From NCBI RefSeq assembly GCF_004345675.1, contig NZ_SLWU01000002.1, positions 62,001 to 126,000 of the forward strand: DNA of 64,000 nt. Reading direction: 5' to 3'. Below are positions 52,458-60,639 of the stretch, piece by piece. Position numbers and translations under genes: made by a program. Below the pieces are notes generated by a model. The model worked only from the letters and a program-made list of their open reading frames with translations, had not been told where the DNA came from and searched no databases. The number at the start of each line of letters is the position of its first letter. Positions within the stretch are counted from its first letter, which is position 1. This DNA is from Caldanaerobacter subterraneus (GTDB lineage Bacteria; Bacillota; Thermoanaerobacteria; Thermoanaerobacterales; Thermoanaerobacteraceae).

Positions 52458-53579
52458 ATGCAGATAACAGGATTTGTAAAATTGGATAAAAGGACCAAAA
52501 ACCTTGTCAAAAGGCTAAATCCTGGTGAGATAGCCGTAATCGACCATAGGGATTTGGACGAAGTAGCAGCTGAATCTCTTGTTGAGAAAAAAGTGCTGGC
52601 TGTCATAAACGCAGATAAGTCAATAAGTGGAAGGTATCCCAATATGGGACCTTCTATTTTGTGTGAAGCTGGAATTCCAATAATTGATGATGTAGGAAAA
52701 GACATATTCGACTTGCTCAAAGAAAATGATAAAATTACTATAGTAGACAACGAGATATACAAAGATGGGGTTTTAATAAAAAGGGGAAAACTTCTCACCA
52801 AAGAGGTGGTTGAATATAAACTTCAGGAGAGCAGAGAAAACATTGGAGAAGAGCTGGACAAGTTTATTGAGAACACATTAGAGTACGCTAAGAGGGAAAA
52901 GTATTTCATTCTAGGGGGAGTTGAACTTCCTCCTACAAAGGTCCGCTTCAAAGGAAGACATGCTCTTGTAGTGGTGCGCGGAAAAGACTATAAAGAAGAC
53001 CTTTTTACTATAAAACAGTATATCACTGACGTAAAACCAATTCTGATAGGAGTGGACGGAGGCGCGGATGCTCTTTTAGAATTCGGGTTAGTTCCTGACA
53101 TAGTGATAGGAGACATGGACAGTGTAAGCGATGAAGCTTTAAGAAAAGCCAAAGAAATTATAGTCCACGCTTATCCAGATGGCACAGCGCCAGGGCTTGA
53201 GAGAGTGCAGAAGCTAGGACTTAGTGCAGAAGTTTTTAAAGCACCAGGGACCAGTGAAGACATAGCGATGCTTTTGGCTTTTGAAAAAGGAGCAGATCTC
53301 ATTGTAGCAGTAGGAACTCATTCTAGCATGATTGATTTTTTAGAAAAGGGAAGAAAAGGAATGGCCAGCACATTTTTGGTGCGCCTGAAAGTTGGAGAGA
53401 AATTGATTGATGCAAAAGGAGTAAACAAGCTTTACAGGGAAACTTTTAAGCTTTCGTATATATTCAGCATAATAATTGCAGCCCTAGTTCCGTTGGGAGT
53501 GCTAGCTTACTTTTCACCTCCAATGCAACAGCTTCTCAAACTCCTGCAGTTAAGGATTAGGCTTTTAATTGGTTTTTAA
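52458..53579 (+). CDS. steA: SteA-like protein (thiamin pyrophosphokinase-like domain, membrane-anchored)
   Basis: A 373-residue protein of the SteA family. An N-terminal region (KNLVKRLNPGEIAVIDHRDLDEVAAESLVEKKVLAVINADKSISGRYPNMGP) precedes a thiamin pyrophosphokinase-like core (PILIGVDGGADALLEFGLVPDIVIGDMDSVSDEAL, about residues 195-230) and a C-terminal membrane helix (YIFSIIIAALVPLGVLAYF). In Corynebacterium, SteA and SteB act together at the cytokinetic ring. The next gene is a SteB-like protein, supporting the pair. Confidence 0.82.
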   Translation: MQITGFVKLDKRTKNLVKRLNPGEIAVIDHRDLDEVAAESLVEKKVLAVINADKSISGRYPNMGPSILCEAGIPIIDDVGKDIFDLLKENDKITIVDNEIYKDGVLIKRGKLLTKEVVEYKLQESRENIGEELDKFIENTLEYAKREKYFILGGVELPPTKVRFKGRHALVVVRGKDYKEDLFTIKQYITDVKPILIGVDGGADALLEFGLVPDIVIGDMDSVSDEALRKAKEIIVHAYPDGTAPGLERVQKLGLSAEVFKAPGTSEDIAMLLAFEKGADLIVAVGTHSSMIDFLEKGRKGMASTFLVRLKVGEKLIDAKGVNKLYRETFKLSYIFSIIIAALVPLGVLAYFSPPMQQLLKLLQLRIRLLIGF

Positions 53580-53593
53580 GGAGATGATTTAGT

Positions 53594-54502
53594 ATGAATA
53601 TAAACATAAAGTATTACGTCCTTACAATTGCTTCTATTTTTGTGGCTTTGGGGGTAGGGATTTTCATTGGCTTTATGTTGGACGGGCAGAAAATTTTTTC
53701 TGAGCAGCAGACTGCTATAATAAACGAACTGGAACAAAAGTTTAAAGATTTACAAGCCGAAAATGCTAATTTAAAAAATACAGTACAGGAGCTCAACAAA
53801 GAGATAAACTATTACAACCAATATCATCAGATAATTTTCCCGGAGCTTGTCGCTAATAGGCTTACTGGCGTTAAGGTGGCTATAATTGAGACCACTAATG
53901 AGTTTATATTTTCTGGGATGAGAAATGCTCTTTTAAAGGCTGGAGCTACTATTGAATCTATAACGATAATAAAAGAGGGATTTGATGCGGGGGATGAATT
54001 GGAAGTCCAGAATTTGATAAATTTTCTTTCAAACAAGTACGGTGTTTCAATAGACCCCAAACATCTTAACGAATTTGTATCTCAGAAGCTGGCTCATGCG
54101 ATTGTCACAGGGCAGGATGTAGACCTCATAAACTACTTGAAGTCAAACGGTTATATAGATTTTACAGGGATGCCCGGAAATGTAGATTTTGTCATTATAG
54201 CCGGGGGAAGCAATAACAAGGAAAATAATGTAAATTATATAGATGTTCCGATTATCAAAGAAGTTAAGCTTTTGAACATCCCTATAGTAGGAGTTGAGCA
54301 AAGTGATGCAAAATACTCCTATATGGAAGCGTATAAGAAGCAGCATATTTCCACAATAGACAATGTGGACAGCATAATAGGTCAGACATCCCTTATAATG
54401 GTAATGGAAGGAAAAGAAGGGAATTATGGAGTGAAACAAGAAGCGATGAGTTTGATGCCAGATTCTTTTGGGAATACTTCTAACATTACTCAAAAAAGGT
54501 GA
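53594..54502 (+). CDS. SteB/MctB-like coiled-coil membrane protein
   Basis: A 302-residue protein of the family annotated 'copper transporter' (MctB, DUF3186), which includes corynebacterial SteB. One N-terminal helix (YYVLTIASIFVALGVGIFIGFML, residues 7-29), a coiled coil (about 38-76), then an extracellular alpha/beta domain (VKVAIIETTNEFIFSGMRNALLKAGATIESITII). Adjacency to steA favours a division/envelope role over copper transport. Confidence 0.78.
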   Translation: MNINIKYYVLTIASIFVALGVGIFIGFMLDGQKIFSEQQTAIINELEQKFKDLQAENANLKNTVQELNKEINYYNQYHQIIFPELVANRLTGVKVAIIETTNEFIFSGMRNALLKAGATIESITIIKEGFDAGDELEVQNLINFLSNKYGVSIDPKHLNEFVSQKLAHAIVTGQDVDLINYLKSNGYIDFTGMPGNVDFVIIAGGSNNKENNVNYIDVPIIKEVKLLNIPIVGVEQSDAKYSYMEAYKKQHISTIDNVDSIIGQTSLIMVMEGKEGNYGVKQEAMSLMPDSFGNTSNITQKR

Positions 54503-54511
54503 GGATGATTG

Positions 54512-55198
54512 ATGAACAAAAAGGTAAGCGTTCTGATACCAGCTTACAATGAGCAGGATAAAATAATTGATACAATAAAAGGGTTAGAAGTTGTGAAAGA
54601 GGTGGATGAAGTAATTGTAATAAACGATGGGTCCACGGACCAAACTGCGGAAAGGGCAAAAAAGGCAGGAGCGAAATTGGTGAACATGAAGGAAAATATG
54701 GGGAAAGCCGCGGCTTTGAGAGAGGGGCTAAAATATGCAAAAAATGATATTGTGGTTTTCCTAGATGCCGATGTGGGTCTTACCTCCAGAGAAGTTGAAA
54801 AGCTGATAAAGCCTGTATTTTTAGATGAAGCTGATGTGGTAATCGCAAAATTTCCTAAAACTCCAGTAAAAGGCGGCTTTGGGCTTGTAAAAAGCCTGGC
54901 AAGAAAGGGAGTAAAGTACTTTACTGGGAAGGAAATTGAATCTGTCCTTTCAGGGCAAAGGGCTTTTAAAAGAGAAGTTTTAGAAAGTTTGGATACTTTT
55001 TATAAAGGTTTTGGGATAGAAGTGGGAATGACAATAGACATTTTGCAAAAGGGTTACCGCGTAAAAGAAGTAGAAGTCAATATGACTCACTCTTTTACAG
55101 GGAGGAATTTAAAGGGATTTTTGCACAGAGGAAGGCAATTTTGGGACATATTAAAAGTGCTTCTCTATAAATTCTTCAAAAGCAGGTGGAAGAAGTGA
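54512..55198 (+). CDS. Glycosyltransferase family 2
   Basis: A 228-residue GT-A glycosyltransferase: VSVLIPAYNEQDKI, VIVINDGSTDQTAERAKKAGAK, NMGKAAALREGLKYAKNDIVVFLDADVG (DxD-type metal site) and GFGIEVGMTIDILQKGYRVKEVEVNMTHSF. No transmembrane segment is obvious. ATG 54512 is eight nt after AGGTGAGG. Donor and acceptor are unknown; the neighbouring phosphotransferase suggests a lipid-linked sugar. Confidence 0.85.
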   Translation: MNKKVSVLIPAYNEQDKIIDTIKGLEVVKEVDEVIVINDGSTDQTAERAKKAGAKLVNMKENMGKAAALREGLKYAKNDIVVFLDADVGLTSREVEKLIKPVFLDEADVVIAKFPKTPVKGGFGLVKSLARKGVKYFTGKEIESVLSGQRAFKREVLESLDTFYKGFGIEVGMTIDILQKGYRVKEVEVNMTHSFTGRNLKGFLHRGRQFWDILKVLLYKFFKSRWKK

Positions 55199-56010
55199 AA
55201 TGGATAGTTTTAATATCAATACCTCTCATTGTGACATTTGCTGTAAAAAAGTTTTTTAGAGAACTGCTTTACCACCCTTATTGTTTAAAGGAGAATTACA
55301 AGAAAAAGTTGATTCCAGTTTGTGGCGGCATAGTGTTTGTTCCAAGCTTTTTTGCTTCTATTTTCTTGATAAACTTGTTGGGGCATAGCGTAGAATACCA
55401 GGAAGTAATTTTAATAGCTCTTTCTCTCATTTCATTTGTAGGATTTGCAGATGACCTCATAGGAGATACTAAAGTAAAAGGCTTAAAAGGGCACATCCTA
55501 AGGCTTATAAAAGGTAAGCCTACCACTGGCAGTCTAAAAGCTTTGGGAGGGCTTTTAATTGCTGCTTTTGTAAGTTACGAAATAGCGGGGATAAGTCTAA
55601 TAGAGGTCACTATAGATTCTCTCATCATAGCACTTTTTACTAACCTTTTAAACCTTCTTGATTTAAGGCCAGGAAGATGTGCCAAAGGCTTTTTACTCCT
55701 TTCATTGCTATTTTTATTGATTGGCAGGGGAAAGCCAGAGTTTTTGTTTATCCTTTTTGTGATTGTACTCGTATATCTGCCGGAAGATTTAAAGGCACAG
55801 CTTATGATGGGAGATACAGGTTCTAACGTTTTGGGAATGGCTAGTGGGATAGCGGCCATTTTGCTTTTCAACTTTTATGAAAAGCTGATACTACTTTTTG
55901 CACTGATTTTATTTCACCTTTTTACTGAGAAGTATTCTTTAACTGCTATAATTGAGAAAAATAAATTTTTAAATTATCTAGACATGCTAGGAAGAAAAGG
56001 GGAAGAGTGA
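55195..56010 (+). CDS. MraY/WecA-like phosphoglycosyl transferase
   Basis: A 271-residue polytopic protein of the polyprenyl-phosphate sugar-1-P transferase family. Catalytic signatures are GFADDLIGDTKVKGLKGHI near residue 84 (DD pair), NLLNLLDLRPGRCAKG near residue 153 and MMGDTGSNVLGMASG near residue 205. It is shorter than MraY and WecA and is not next to murein genes, so a secondary envelope glycan is likely. GTG 55195 overlaps the preceding stop (GTGA) and follows GGTGG. Confidence 0.82.
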   Translation: MKWIVLISIPLIVTFAVKKFFRELLYHPYCLKENYKKKLIPVCGGIVFVPSFFASIFLINLLGHSVEYQEVILIALSLISFVGFADDLIGDTKVKGLKGHILRLIKGKPTTGSLKALGGLLIAAFVSYEIAGISLIEVTIDSLIIALFTNLLNLLDLRPGRCAKGFLLLSLLFLLIGRGKPEFLFILFVIVLVYLPEDLKAQLMMGDTGSNVLGMASGIAAILLFNFYEKLILLFALILFHLFTEKYSLTAIIEKNKFLNYLDMLGRKGEE

Positions 56011-56011
56011 T

Positions 56012-57085
56012 GTGATAAGCACCTACCTTGGAAAAGTCAGCAAAGTGATATCAAAAAGAGAAAAGATTTCTGTAGTGGAAATAAGTACCAAAAATGAAAA
56101 AGCCTTAGCTATAAATTACGACGAGCTTACAGGGGAGGTAAAAGAAGGGGATTTTGTCTATGTGAATAAGACTGCCCGCCTTCTCAATTTGGGTACAGGT
56201 GGGTATGACTTTATTGTCGCAAACTTAAGGTATGAAAAATTTGATAATATTAAAAAAGGTCACATAATGAAATTGAGGTATACCCCTTTTCAGATAAACC
56301 TTTTGACAATGGAAGAGGAAAAAAGTCCCTATCATAAGGAATTTGATAAATTCAGAAATTTAGAAGGATTTCCTGTCATAGTGGGGGAGCTCCACAGCAT
56401 GGTAGCTCCTGCTGCTTTGGTCCTCAAAAAATTAGCTCCTGATGTCAAAATTACTTACATAATGACAGATGGAGGTGCACTTCCTCTTTACTTCAGCAAC
56501 GCAATTTACGAACTAAAAAAGATAGGAGCAATTGACAACACAATTACCATTGGACATGCCTTTGGCGGGGATTATGAATGTGTCAACATCTACACGGCTT
56601 TAATAGCTTCAAAGGAAATTTTAAATTCAGACGTGGCCATAGTTGCCATGGGGCCTGGCATTGTGGGGACAGGTACAAAATATGGCTTTTCAGGTGTGGA
56701 ACAAGCCCACATAATAGATGCTGTTAACAAAATGGGAGGAAAGCCTGTGCTAATTCCAAGGATAAGTTTTAAAGACGCAAGGGGGAGGCATCAGGGCATA
56801 AGTCACCACACTGTTACTGTGCTGGAATTGTGCTATTCTTCCTGTGTCATAACTTTTCCTTCTATGGACTCTGAGAAGGAAGAATTGGTGAAGAGGCAGA
56901 TAAATTCAAATACTGTCTTTTCTAGATTCGATATTCGCTTTATTAACGCTTGCGACACAGCTAAGTATTTAGAGGAAGCAGGATTTTATGTAACCACAAT
57001 GGGAAGAAGTTATGAAGAGGAAAAAGAATTTTTTAATGCTTGCGGTGCTGCTGCTATTTATGTAGCTAGTGAATTACTTAACTGA
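56012..57085 (+). CDS. DUF3866 family protein
   Basis: A 357-residue protein of unknown function. It begins with a beta-rich segment (YLGKVSKVISKREKISVVEISTKNEKALAINYDELTGEVKEGDFVYVN). The remainder has a Rossmann-like look with conserved VGELHSMVAPAAL, VTYIMTDGGALPL-type segment near residue 150, GHAFGGDYECVNIYTAL and MGPGIVGTGTKYGFSGVEQAHIID. It lies two nt after the phosphotransferase and is probably in that operon. Confidence 0.8.
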   Translation: MISTYLGKVSKVISKREKISVVEISTKNEKALAINYDELTGEVKEGDFVYVNKTARLLNLGTGGYDFIVANLRYEKFDNIKKGHIMKLRYTPFQINLLTMEEEKSPYHKEFDKFRNLEGFPVIVGELHSMVAPAALVLKKLAPDVKITYIMTDGGALPLYFSNAIYELKKIGAIDNTITIGHAFGGDYECVNIYTALIASKEILNSDVAIVAMGPGIVGTGTKYGFSGVEQAHIIDAVNKMGGKPVLIPRISFKDARGRHQGISHHTVTVLELCYSSCVITFPSMDSEKEELVKRQINSNTVFSRFDIRFINACDTAKYLEEAGFYVTTMGRSYEEEKEFFNACGAAAIYVASELLN

Positions 57086-57246
57086 ATTTGTCAGGTCTTT
57101 CAAAGTGGAATATCTCATGCTTAGCTCTTTTAAAAAGACAAGCAGATTTGAAAATTTCCCTGTGTATAAGAGCACAATCATTTTTCTCACCTCATTTCTA
57201 TAGTATGTATTTGGAGTAAAAATTATACATAGAAAGGAAGGTAAAA

Positions 57247-57789
57247 ATGGAACAAAAAGAGCCTACAGTAAGCACTAGAAAGGTATTTGAAGGGAAGATA
57301 ATAAACTTAAGAGTTGATGAGGTAAGGCTTCCAAATGGGAAAATAACTACGAGAGAAATAGTAGAGCACCCTGGCGGTGTCTCAATAGTAGCAGTCACAA
57401 ATGATGGGAAAATCCTTTTAGTAAAACAGTACAGAAAACCGGCTGAAGAAGTTTTGCTAGAGATACCTGCAGGAAAGCTGGAAAAAGGAGAAGACCCTTT
57501 GGAGTGTGCCAAAAGAGAGCTTTCAGAAGAGACAGGGTATGAAGCGGGTCACATAGAGCATTTGATTACTTTTTACACTACTCCTGGCTTTTCCAATGAA
57601 AAGATGTACCTTTATTTTGCAAAGGATTTAAAGAAAAGCAAGATACATCCTGATGAAGATGAGTTTTTAGAAGTGGGCGAATATTTTCCGGAAGAACTGT
57701 GGAAGATGATTTTAGAAAATAAGATAAAAGATTCCAAAACGATAATAGGCGTTCTGTACTATTTGAAAATGAGGAATGAAAAAATATGA
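57247..57789 (+). CDS. ADP-ribose pyrophosphatase (Nudix hydrolase)
   Basis: A 180-residue NudF-type hydrolase. The Nudix box GKLEKGEDPLECAKRELSEETGY fits GX5EX7REUXEEXGU exactly. The N-terminal KVFEGKIINLRVDEVRLPNGKITTREIVEHPGGVSIVAV and the later FYTTPGFSNEKMYLYFAKDL are typical of ADP-ribose-specific members. The 161-nt gap upstream holds no other gene; an imperfect hairpin there may pair with the SD AAAGGAAGG. Confidence 0.9.
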   Translation: MEQKEPTVSTRKVFEGKIINLRVDEVRLPNGKITTREIVEHPGGVSIVAVTNDGKILLVKQYRKPAEEVLLEIPAGKLEKGEDPLECAKRELSEETGYEAGHIEHLITFYTTPGFSNEKMYLYFAKDLKKSKIHPDEDEFLEVGEYFPEELWKMILENKIKDSKTIIGVLYYLKMRNEKI

Positions 57790-58961
57790 TGAAGATTTAT
57801 GGAGATTTGCACATCCACATAGGTAGAACTGAAAAGGGTATTTCTGTAAAAGTCGCTGCTTCGAAGGATTTGACTGTTTTAAACATTTTAGAAAGAAGCT
57901 TATTAAAGGGGATAAACGTTGTCGGTATAGTAGATTGTGCATCTCCACCTGTAATTCACGAGATAAAAAGACATTGCGAAGAAGGAGTGCTATCTTGCAT
58001 TGAAGGAGGAGGACTTAAGTACAAGGGAAAAGTTACGCTGATTTTAGGAAGTGAAATTGAAATTGGGGGAGAAGAAGAAGGCTCTCCCCATTTAATTGGA
58101 TATTTTAAAAGCATAGAAGACATTTCCTCTTTTTCTGAAAAAATAGGCAAGTACATGAAAAATATAAGATTGAGTTCCCAAAGAGTAAGCCTAAACAGCG
58201 AACAGGCAGTAGAAGTTATAAAAAGCTGTAACGGTATAGTTGTTCCTGCTCACGTTTTTACTCCTTTTAAAAGCTATTACGGAAGCTGTACTGATAGATT
58301 GCACAAGGTCTTTAAAGACCGCTACAAGGAAATTGAGGCAGTAGAATTGGGACTGAGCGCTGACTCGGATATGGCGGACCAAATTGAAGAGCTATCATTA
58401 AAGATTTTTCTTTCTAATTCAGATGCCCATTCTTTAAACAAAATTGGAAGGGAATTTAATGTCTTTGAGGTAGAAGAAGCAAATTTTGAAGAAATCTTAA
58501 TGGCTCTAAAGAGAGAAAAGGGAAGAAAAGTTGTAAAAAATTACGGCTTAGACCCTAAATTGGGGAAGTACCACAGGACTTTCTGCCTTGAATGCGGTTA
58601 TATAGCGAAAGAAACTCCCCCTGTTAGAAGATGCCCCAGATGTGGAAGTGATAAAGTATTGATGGGGGTAAGAGACAGAATAGAAGAAATAAAAGACTAT
58701 GATACCAGACATCCTGATTTTAGACCCCCCTATATCTATCAGATTCCTTTGGAATTTATTCCTAATATAGGAAAAAGAACAGTAGAAAAGCTTGTACATC
58801 ACTTTGGAAGTGAACTTTACGCTCTTCATGAGGCTTCTTACGAAGATCTAGAGAAGGTCGTAGGTGAGAAAAACGCTCTCAATATTTTAAAGGCGAGAAA
58901 TGGAGAACTTACTGTTTCTTCGGGTGGAGGCGGAATATACGGGAAGGTATTGTTAGAATAG
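57786..58961 (+). CDS. Endonuclease Q family protein (PHP nuclease with zinc ribbon and HhH)
   Basis: A 391-residue protein with an N-terminal PHP domain (MKIYGDLHIHIGR; VGIVDCASPPVIHEI; VVPAHVFTPF; SNSDAHSLNKIGREF), a zinc ribbon (CLECGYIAKETPPVRRCPRCG, about residues 265-286) and a C-terminal helix-hairpin-helix (IPNIGKRTVEKLVHHFG). This is the architecture of archaeal EndoQ, which nicks DNA beside deaminated bases; a role in heat-driven deamination repair is inferred. It overlaps nudF by four nt. Confidence 0.85.
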   Translation: MMKIYGDLHIHIGRTEKGISVKVAASKDLTVLNILERSLLKGINVVGIVDCASPPVIHEIKRHCEEGVLSCIEGGGLKYKGKVTLILGSEIEIGGEEEGSPHLIGYFKSIEDISSFSEKIGKYMKNIRLSSQRVSLNSEQAVEVIKSCNGIVVPAHVFTPFKSYYGSCTDRLHKVFKDRYKEIEAVELGLSADSDMADQIEELSLKIFLSNSDAHSLNKIGREFNVFEVEEANFEEILMALKREKGRKVVKNYGLDPKLGKYHRTFCLECGYIAKETPPVRRCPRCGSDKVLMGVRDRIEEIKDYDTRHPDFRPPYIYQIPLEFIPNIGKRTVEKLVHHFGSELYALHEASYEDLEKVVGEKNALNILKARNGELTVSSGGGGIYGKVLLE

Positions 58962-58966
58962 TTGAG

Positions 58967-58995
58967 GAATATTGTCCCCTTTTTATTCATAAATT
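58967..58995 (+). promoter_or_regulatory. Sigma-E promoter for spoIIM
   Basis: GAATATT (perfect to KMATATT), 14-nt spacer, CATAAATT (7 of 8 to CATACAWT). The -35 is embedded in the 5' arm of an inverted repeat and the -10 is in its loop. Confidence 0.8.
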
Positions 58996-59029
58996 TAAAT
59001 TAGCAAAGAAAAAATAGGGGGCAATATTC
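58967..59029 (+). repeat. Inverted repeat overlapping the spoIIM promoter and SD
   Basis: GAATATTGTCCCCT (58967-58980) pairs with AGGGGGCAATATTC (59016-59029): 13 Watson-Crick pairs and one G-U, with a 35-nt loop. The 3' arm contains the SD AGGGGG; the start TTG follows at 59030. No T run follows the stem. Confidence 0.85.
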
Positions 59030-59653
59030 TTGAAATTTGTAAAGGCAGGATTTTATTCCCATATCAGAGGAAATTTTTTTCTATATGTGCTGGTGTTAAC
59101 TGCTCTGATGATTGGCACTACTACAGGGGCCTTTACAGTAAACAATATAACTGACATTCAAAGGGAGCAGATAAGAGAATATATTTCCAAGTTTTATCAA
59201 ATTGCAAAGACTATAGAACTAAGTCCCGTGCAGATTTTTAAGCAATCTCTTTTAAACAATTTTGTGACAGTCTTTTTGCTCTGGATTTTGGGAGCCACCA
59301 TAATAGGCATTCCTTTTATATTTCTAATCGTTGGCATGAGAGGTTTTACGTTAGGCTTTTCAATAGGCGTACTGATTAAGGAAATGCAAATGAAGGGAGT
59401 ACTTCTAACGCTTTTGGGGGTATTGCCTCAGAATATTTTTATACTTTTAGGGATTTTGTTTACTTCAGTTACTGCAATCAATTTTTCTGTATATCTTTTG
59501 AAAAATAAAAAATTTTACTTTGAGGAATTAGCTTCCCAATTTATTTCCTACACTTTTGCAATTTATGCAGGCTTTCTGTTTATAATGCTGGGATGCCTGA
59601 TAGAGTCTTACCTTATCCCGTATGTATTACTTCTTCCTATTTTTTCGCTGTAG
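59030..59653 (+). CDS. spoIIM: Stage II sporulation protein M
   Basis: A 207-residue polytopic protein (DUF95 family) of the SpoIID-M-P engulfment machine in the mother cell. Helices lie near residues 14-38, 78-100, 120-150 and 180-205. The conserved core is FLLWILGATIIGIPFIFLIVGMRGFTLGFSIGVLIKEMQMKGVLLTLLGVLPQNIFIL. TTG start with AGGGGG eight nt upstream. The sigma-E promoter before it agrees with Bacillus. Confidence 0.94.
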   Translation: MKFVKAGFYSHIRGNFFLYVLVLTALMIGTTTGAFTVNNITDIQREQIREYISKFYQIAKTIELSPVQIFKQSLLNNFVTVFLLWILGATIIGIPFIFLIVGMRGFTLGFSIGVLIKEMQMKGVLLTLLGVLPQNIFILLGILFTSVTAINFSVYLLKNKKFYFEELASQFISYTFAIYAGFLFIMLGCLIESYLIPYVLLLPIFSL

Positions 59654-59665
59654 AAAAGAAGGAAA

Positions 59666-59693
59666 TTGACGATTTATGTTGAATATTTATAAT
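59666..59693 (+). promoter_or_regulatory. Sigma-A promoter for the xerD-like gene
   Basis: TTGACG, 16-nt spacer, perfect TATAAT, in the gap after spoIIM. Confidence 0.7.
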
Positions 59694-59731
59694 TAATGAA
59701 CTTATATAGAAAATTGTAGGGGTAAAAGGGT

Positions 59732-60604
59732 ATGGCTGAAAGCGTGGTTGGGGAGTTTTTGGAGTTTTTAAAGAAAAATAAAAGGCTATCTAAAAATACA
59801 TTAGAGTCCTATTCCAGAGATGTAGAACAATTTTTAACTTACCTGAATGAACATGGGATAAATTTTTGTTCTGCTAAAAAGTCCACCATTGTAAATTACC
59901 TTTATTTTCTAAAACAGCAGGGAAAATCCCAGGCTACCATATCTAGAGCTCTTTCTTCAATAAAAGCTTTTTATCACTATTTGTTTGCTAAGAAAAAAAT
60001 TGAGGAAGACCCCTCTTATGGTATAAATGCCCCCAAAGTAGAAAAAAAGGAGCCTGTTACCTTGACAGTAGAACAAGTAGATATGCTTTTATCTTTTGAT
60101 TTTGGTAAAGATGAGAAAGGGTTGAGAGATAAAGCGTTGATAGAATTGATGTACGCTTCCGGCCTTAAAGTCTCTGAAGTGATATCTTTGAAGATAGAGG
60201 ATGTAAATTTGGCCAGTGGCTACATTGTAGTGCGCTCTGGAAAAGAAAGGGTTATTCCTATAGGTTCTTACGCAGTTGCTGCACTTCAGGAATATATTGA
60301 AAAAGGAAGAAAACCCAGAAAAGGAGAAAAAGCCCTTTTTCTCAATTTGAGAGGGAAAAGGCTTACAAGGCAGGGATGTTGGAAGATAATAAAAGAATAC
60401 GCTGACAAAATAAGTCCGGGTTTGCCTTTAACTCCAAACATTTTGAGAAAATCTTTTGCCCAGCACATGCTTCAAAATGGAGCGGATTTAAAGACTGTCC
60501 AAGAGATGCTGGGATATGAAGTAAATTTTGGAAATAATTTACTTTCTCTGGTTTCGCGGTCAAAAATGAAAGAAGTTTACAATAAATTTCATCCAAGAGC
60601 TTGA
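59732..60604 (+). CDS. XerD-like tyrosine recombinase with degenerate active site
   Basis: A 290-residue protein aligning end to end with XerD: N-terminal core-binding domain (LSKNTLESYSRDVEQFLTYL), catalytic fold (GLRDKALIELMYASGLKVSEVISLK) and the C-terminal YNKFHPRA. It occupies the XerD (RipX) site between spoIIM and dacF. The catalytic residues are mostly lost: first Arg is Lys146, HxxR is N236-x-x-R239, the second His is Tyr262, and the nucleophilic Tyr is Leu271. The beta-hairpin Lys (GKERVIP) remains. It is intact as a reading frame, so it may bind DNA without cutting, or be a decaying paralog. Confidence 0.85.
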   Translation: MAESVVGEFLEFLKKNKRLSKNTLESYSRDVEQFLTYLNEHGINFCSAKKSTIVNYLYFLKQQGKSQATISRALSSIKAFYHYLFAKKKIEEDPSYGINAPKVEKKEPVTLTVEQVDMLLSFDFGKDEKGLRDKALIELMYASGLKVSEVISLKIEDVNLASGYIVVRSGKERVIPIGSYAVAALQEYIEKGRKPRKGEKALFLNLRGKRLTRQGCWKIIKEYADKISPGLPLTPNILRKSFAQHMLQNGADLKTVQEMLGYEVNFGNNLLSLVSRSKMKEVYNKFHPRA

Positions 60605-60608
60605 AAAG

Positions 60609-60639
60609 GCATAAAATTCACCCTCCGGTACACAATATA
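60609..60639 (+). promoter_or_regulatory. Possible forespore (sigma-G/F) promoter for dacF
   Basis: GCATA (fits GHATR), 19-nt spacer, CAATATA (6 of 7 to CATWMTA). The spacer is one nt long for sigma-G, so this is tentative; dacF is a forespore gene in Bacillus. Confidence 0.4.

Noticed and set aside
57140-57246. SD-masking repeat before nudF
   Set aside because: Pairing between the TTTCTATAGTATGTAT region and ATACATAGAAA needs a five-nt bulge, and no promoter is clear in the short loop; evidence too weak to add to the lock set.
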